Both the position numbers and the translations under genes were made by a program. A stretch of DNA of 64,000 nt from JALYGY01 sp963800975 (lineage in GTDB: Bacteria > Actinomycetota > Rubrobacteria > Rubrobacterales > Rubrobacteraceae), in the NCBI GenBank assembly GCA_963800975.1, contig CAWDDB010000021.1, positions 124,001 to 188,000 of the forward strand, read 5' to 3'. Positions within the stretch are counted from its first letter, which is position 1. Every line of letters begins with the position of its first letter. The notes under the pieces were generated by a model. The model saw only the letters and a list, made by a program, of their open reading frames with translations, did not search any database and had not been told where the DNA came from. Below, one piece after another: positions 60,363 through 64,000 of the stretch.

Positions 60363-61034
60363 GTGGCCGACCGAGCGAGGTTCCTCGAAGCCATCCGCGA
60401 AAGGACCGGCCGGTACAAGCCGACCCACGCCCCTGACGTCGCCTGGACCCCGGGGGCAAAACGGGGGGAGAGTTCGCCCATCCAGGACCCGCCGGCGCGC
60501 TTCCTGGAGGAGCTCGAAGCCCTGGGTGGGCACGGGAGACGGGTCGGGAGCATGCAGGAGGCGTACGACTACGTGCTCGCCCTGGCCACGGACCGCGGGG
60601 CTGGTTCGCTCGTCAGGTGGGACGTCGAGGAGCTGGAGGGCGTGGACGTCCAGCTTGGCGAGGCCGGGGTGGAGGTGGTCGTGTGGCGCGAGAGCGACGA
60701 CACCCGAGACCCCAGGCAGGCGGCCGCAACCGCCGACATCGGGCTCTCGACCGCCGAGTGGGCCGTCGCGGAGACCGGGAGCCTGGTCCTGACCAGCGGG
60801 CCCGGAATGGGCCGAACCGTAACCCTGCTGCCGCCGACCCACGTCGCCATCGTCGCAGCCGATAAGGTACTGAGAACGATCCCGGAGGCCATCCAGAGAT
60901 ATGCAGAAGCCGGAGAAGAACTTCCCGCCAACGTCGCGTTTCACACCGGTCCCAGCCGCTCGGGGGACATAGAGATGGAGATTTTCGTCGGCATGCACGG
61001 CCCGGGCGACGTGCACGTGATCGTGGTCGGCTGA
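60363..61034 (+). CDS. lutC: Lactate utilisation protein LutC (LUD domain)
   Basis: 223 residues starting at GTG 60363, four bases after lutB. The LUD domain includes ADIGLSTAEWAVAETGSLVL near residues 122-141, LLPPTHVAIVAADKVLRTIPE and the end segment FHTGPSRSGDIEMEIFVGMHGPG, the typical LutC C-terminus. It completes the LutABC complex. One base separates it from the aldolase gene. Confidence 0.91.
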   Translation: MADRARFLEAIRERTGRYKPTHAPDVAWTPGAKRGESSPIQDPPARFLEELEALGGHGRRVGSMQEAYDYVLALATDRGAGSLVRWDVEELEGVDVQLGEAGVEVVVWRESDDTRDPRQAAATADIGLSTAEWAVAETGSLVLTSGPGMGRTVTLLPPTHVAIVAADKVLRTIPEAIQRYAEAGEELPANVAFHTGPSRSGDIEMEIFVGMHGPGDVHVIVVG

Positions 61035-61035
61035 C

Positions 61036-61809
61036 ATGGCCAGTAACCCTTTGAGAGAGATCTGGGTCGGGGGCGGGCCGGCGTTCGGGCTGTGGTCGGT
61101 GATGGCCGGCCCTGTGGGGGCCGAGATCCTCGCGCGGACCGGGCCAGACTACGTTTGCGTCGACCAGCAGCACGGGCTCATCGACTACGACTCCATGGTG
61201 CCGATGTTCCAGGCCATCGGGTCCGGGGGAGCGGCGCCCATCACGCGCGTGCTCGCGAACGACCCCTTCCTCATCATGAAGGCACTGGACGCGGGCGCCT
61301 GGGGCGTGATCGTGCCGCTCGTGAACAGCGCCGGCGAGGCGGCAAGCGCCGTAGCGGCCTGCCGCTACCCGCCGCGCGGGACGCGCTCGTACGGGCCGGT
61401 GCGGGCCGCCGGCGTGATCGGCTCGCGCGACCCCGAGGATCTGGCGAACGAGGTCCTGTGCTTCGTCATGGTAGAGACGAGGGAGGCCCTCGAGCGGGTG
61501 GAAGAGATAGCCGCGACGCCTGGTCTCGACGGCATCTACATCGGTCCAAGCGACCTGGCGCTGTCCCTCGGGCTCGCTCCGACCCTGGAGCCGACGGAGG
61601 ACGAGCACGTGGAGGCCGTGCGCCGGATAAGAGAGGCCTGCCACGAGCACGGCATCGCCGCCGGCATTCACTGCCCCTCGGGCGAGTGGGCGAAGACGCA
61701 CGCCGATGCCGGCTTCGAGTTGATCACCGTGGCGTCGGACGCGCCCCTTCTCGTGGGGGCCGCCTCGAAGGAGCTGGGCGTGGCCCGCGAAGGCCGCGCC
61801 GGGCCGTGA
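61036..61809 (+). CDS. HpcH/HpaI aldolase/citrate lyase family protein (second)
   Basis: 257 residues: PDYVCVDQQHGLIDYDSMVPMF near 37-58, ALDAGAWGVIVPLVNSAGEA, CFVMVETREALERVEEIA (metal Glu), YIGPSDLALSLGL (metal Asp) and AAGIHCPSGEWA. A pyruvate-type class II aldolase, probably acting on a 2-keto-4-hydroxy acid. It is the last gene of the lut operon and related to the aldolase at 35403-36173. Confidence 0.88.
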   Translation: MASNPLREIWVGGGPAFGLWSVMAGPVGAEILARTGPDYVCVDQQHGLIDYDSMVPMFQAIGSGGAAPITRVLANDPFLIMKALDAGAWGVIVPLVNSAGEAASAVAACRYPPRGTRSYGPVRAAGVIGSRDPEDLANEVLCFVMVETREALERVEEIAATPGLDGIYIGPSDLALSLGLAPTLEPTEDEHVEAVRRIREACHEHGIAAGIHCPSGEWAKTHADAGFELITVASDAPLLVGAASKELGVAREGRAGP

Positions 61810-61883
61810 TCCGGGTCCCGGATCTCTAGCCCATTGCCGAGCATGGCGGGGTTGTCATCGGGCGGAAAAATGAGAAGAGCGGC

Positions 61884-62558
61884 ATGACGAAAGTGGTGCT
61901 GGTGCACGGCGCGTGGTGCGACGGGTCGAGCTGGAGCAAGGTGATCCCGTTGCTGCAGGATGCCGGTCACGACGTTGTGGCGACCCAGAACCCGCTGACG
62001 TCGCTCTCCGATGACGTGGCGAACCTCCGGAAGGTGCTCGCTTCGCTCGACGGCCCCGTCGTGCTGGCCGGGCACTGCTACGGGGGGTGCATGATCTCGG
62101 CCGCGGGGCTTCCCGGCGACGTCTCCGCCCTGGTCTACATCACCGCCTACGCGCCGGACGAAGGGGAGAACGTGCTCGGGTTCACCGAGCGCTTTCCGAG
62201 GACCGCGGGCGCCGCGGCTATCCGGACCCCCGACGACGGCTACCTGACCATACAGTCTTCCCTCTACCCCGAGGTCATCGCGGGGGACGTGCCCGCGCGG
62301 GCCGGCCGGGTCTTCGCCGCCGTCCAGAAGCCCACTAGCGGGAAGTGCTTCGGGGAGCCGGCTGAACCCTCGGCCTGGCGATCGCTGCCAACCTGGTAAG
62401 TGCGATCCGGGTCAGACCGGATGCTGCACCCTGACGCCCAGGCGTGGTTCGCGGAGCGCCTGGGAGCCGAGTCGGTCTCCATAGACTCGAGCCACGCCTC
62501 TCTGGTCTCGCACCCGCGCGAGGTGGCCGACGCCATCCTCGAGGCGGCGCGCCTTTAA
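61884..62558 (+). pseudogene. Alpha/beta hydrolase interrupted by an in-frame stop
   Basis: ATG 61884 opens KVVLVHGAWCDGSSW, LAGHCYGGCMIS (nucleophile position Cys, as in some esterase-like members) and RVFAAVQKPTSGKCF. A TAA at 62397-62399 then stops it after PTW. The same frame goes on without break, RMLHPDAQAWFAERLG and IDSSHASLVSHPREVADAILEAARL, to TAA 62556. The catalytic His lies only in the second part. A TAC or TAT to TAA change explains it. The shortened protein should be inactive. Confidence 0.82.
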
Positions 62559-62617
62559 GTTAGGCATCAGGGGTAGTGGCGCTGGTCTCGTTCGCCATCG
62601 GAACCCTCCCTGATGTG

Positions 62618-62647
62618 AGGTAGGGGCGGTTCGTGAACCCCGCTCCC
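62618..62647. repeat. Palindrome family, copy 5 (imperfect)
   Basis: AGGTAGGGGCGGTTCGTGAACC followed by CCGCTCCC, the same core as 43998-44029 with a damaged right arm. It lies between the broken hydrolase and the stress protein gene. Confidence 0.6.
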
Positions 62648-62726
62648 ACGTACGACCGAGATCCACAACCTGATGCCTGGAACCTGAAGCCACGCATTGC
62701 GGAGATCAATACCTCCGCATGGCGCT

Positions 62727-63176
62727 CTAGTCGCGCACCACGAAGACGGGGCAGTGGGCGTGCTTGACTACTGAGTCCGAGACGCTGCCCATAAGCGCCC
62801 GGCTGACCGCGCCGAGGCCCCGGCTGCCGATGACTATCAGGCCAACGTCGAGCGCCTCGGCGGTGCGCAGGATCTCCTTGTCCGGATCCCCGCTCCTGAA
62901 GTGGGTCTCGGTCACCTTCCCACCGGTGGAGCCGATCTTCTCGGCCTGCTCCTTGAGGAACGTCTCGGCGTCCCTCTCGGCCTGCCCGATAAGGGAGTCC
63001 TTCACCTCCGCCGAGTAGTTGTGGTATCCAATGAGCTGGGCGGGCGTCGGCAGCACGTAGACCACGTGCATCTCCGAGCCGGTGTCCCTCGAGAGCTCGG
63101 TGGCCGCCTGGGTGGCCAGCTTCGACTCATTGGAACCGTCGGTTGCCAGCAACATCTTTGTCGGGAAGACGCTCAT
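62727..63176 (-). CDS. Universal stress protein (UspA family)
   Basis: 149 residues: KMLLATDGSNESKLAT at the start (ATP-binding Asp) and VGLIVIGSRGLGAVSRALMGSVSDSVVKHAHCPVFVV at the end, with the GxRGxG-(9)-GS ATP motif. A cytoplasmic nucleotide-binding stress regulator. ATG start with AGGAGGTTAGG upstream. Confidence 0.92.
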   Translation of the reverse strand: MSVFPTKMLLATDGSNESKLATQAATELSRDTGSEMHVVYVLPTPAQLIGYHNYSAEVKDSLIGQAERDAETFLKEQAEKIGSTGGKVTETHFRSGDPDKEILRTAEALDVGLIVIGSRGLGAVSRALMGSVSDSVVKHAHCPVFVVRD

Positions 63177-64000
63177 ACCTAACCTCCTCTATCCGCTTTC
63201 CCTATACCGCTCCAACAACGAGTTTTACTAAGAGCTTGCGCGGATGGGCTCGCTACTCTTCATTTTTGCCGATTCTCCGAACGATCAAATCGGCTCCTCA
63301 TAGCCTTTTGACGCATTCGCCACCCGCTTATCCGCGCAGGCTCTTAATAATACAGAGAAGCTGTTACTTGCGCTGAAAGCCGCGAAAGCTACCTTTATTA
63401 TTCCGGTTCGACCAACCGGAAGCTGGCTTGCCGCTAGAGCAACCTAAACAGGCAGGCTAGCGTTATCAGAGAAGAACTCTGGCTGCACATCCTCTGAGAC
63501 TACCTGGTCTCATACAAAACGTGCGATATCGCCTAAGCTTGGACTCAGAGCTTATCTGATGGGAGCAAAGGTCAAAATCGAGTTGATCTGGGCTCGGAGC
63601 CGTTAGAAGCAGACAGTTGGGCCGACGCTTGGGCGGGAGTATGATTCCGGGTCGGTAGCCTAGATGATGCACAGAGGTCCCATAACGCTAGTCCGTCTGT
63701 AAGGTCGTATTCTTCGCTTACTCGCTGGCGTAGTGGACATTCGTCCTGGGCTCTATGCCGTTAGTGTTCCTAAATAAGCGGCCATAAACCTGCTCGGCTA
63801 CCACTACAAACAACGCCCTGTCCAGCAGGTAGGGATCCTCTGGGAACCTCCTGACAAAATTGACGTGAGCAAGCCGCTTCAATAACATGTGGCAATGATT
63901 CACAGGGGATAAAGGAGGGTCGTGCATAGCCGAGACCATGAGTCGCACGGCAGGCTACGGCCTCAACGACCAGACGCTTAGTCGAAAACTTGGGCACACG
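63177..64000. other. Right-end stretch with no supported gene, lower GC
   Basis: Base composition drops clearly here. Apart from the MITE-like element at 63229-63346 and a 7-bp hairpin TCCGGTT/AACCGGA at 63402-63420, I find nothing certain. Two overlapping minus-strand open frames of about 75 codons (63718-63948 and 63770-63997) resemble no family I know. Decayed mobile DNA is likely. Confidence 0.5.
63229..63346. mobile_element. MITE-like 118-bp element with 21-bp inverted ends
   Basis: The left end TAAGAGCTTGCGCGGATGGGC (63229-63249) and the inverted right end TAAGAGCCTGCGCGGATAAGC (63326-63346) match at 18 of 21 positions. The element has no coding frame. The TA at each edge fits insertion at TA as in IS630/Tc1-type elements, but a parent transposase is not in the window. 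Confidence 0.6.

Noticed and set aside
63400..63422. tRNA-like TTCGA arm (TCCGGTTCGACCAACCGGA)
   Set aside because: It is an isolated hairpin with no acceptor stem, D arm or anticodon arm around it.
63718..63997. Transposase remnant in two overlapping minus-strand frames
   Set aside because: No DDE or zinc-binding motif can be recognised, so I do not call it.

Overview
The window is about 64 kb of GC-rich DNA, fully packed with genes except for its last 0.8 kb. GTG and TTG starts are common, Shine-Dalgarno sites are strong, a few genes look leaderless, and a murT-gatD pair for lipid II amidation is present. Together these point to a deep-branching, high-GC Gram-positive actinobacterium. The style fits Rubrobacter or a relative, but that placement is inference because no rRNA or marker gene is in view.

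Region 1 (1-17 kb) is a surface-glycan locus. After a secreted PQQ-type sugar dehydrogenase it carries a sugar-nucleotide epimerase, two glycosyltransferases, a methyltransferase, a second epimerase-like SDR, a WecA/MraY-type initiating phosphoglycosyltransferase and a large CapD/FlaA1-type membrane dehydratase. It also has five sulfotransferase-fold genes within 9 kb. The simplest reading is synthesis of a sulfated, methylated cell-surface polysaccharide, which is unusual for this kind of organism.

Region 2 (17-34 kb) is mixed housekeeping: an orphan RnfC/NuoF-like flavoprotein, a short FabD-like acyltransferase, a lipid kinase, ThpR, LarB (nickel-pincer cofactor synthesis), a Na+/Ca2+ antiporter, a TerC exporter, a frameshifted beta-helix surface protein, a cytosolic HtrA-like protease, MurT/GatD, a threonine dehydratase-like enzyme, a hydrolase, an SDR and a methyltransferase.

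Region 3 (34-55 kb) is a sugar and sugar-acid catabolic island. It has several SDRs, a Zn alcohol dehydrogenase, an aldo/keto reductase, an SMP-30 lactonase, an IlvD/Edd dehydratase, an HpcH/HpaI aldolase, a D-2-hydroxyacid dehydrogenase, two cyclase-family hydrolases, cupins and an RbsABC-type ABC transporter. These are the steps of a non-phosphorylative oxidative route: uptake, oxidation to lactone, hydrolysis, dehydration, then cleavage to pyruvate and a small aldehyde or acid. A FadR/GntR-type palindrome lies before the first plus-strand gene of the island.

Region 4 (55-62.6 kb) has a LarA-like (DUF2088) gene divergent from an operon lutA - amidase - lutB - lutC - HpcH aldolase, followed by a hydrolase split by a stop codon. 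It looks like a 2-hydroxyacid (lactate or similar) oxidation module and could take the product of region 3.

The right end (63.2-64 kb) has no convincing gene. It is visibly less GC-rich and contains a 118-bp MITE-like element.

Three recurrent sequence themes cross the window. One is a modular hairpin repeat with CTTGTCAGC and GCGTGCTGACAAG units in four intergenic blocks. The second is a palindrome family around GCGGTTCGCGAACCGC at five places. The third is a set of four genes each broken by one change: three single-base frameshifts, two of them in homopolymers, and one in-frame stop. Some of these breaks may be sequencing errors.
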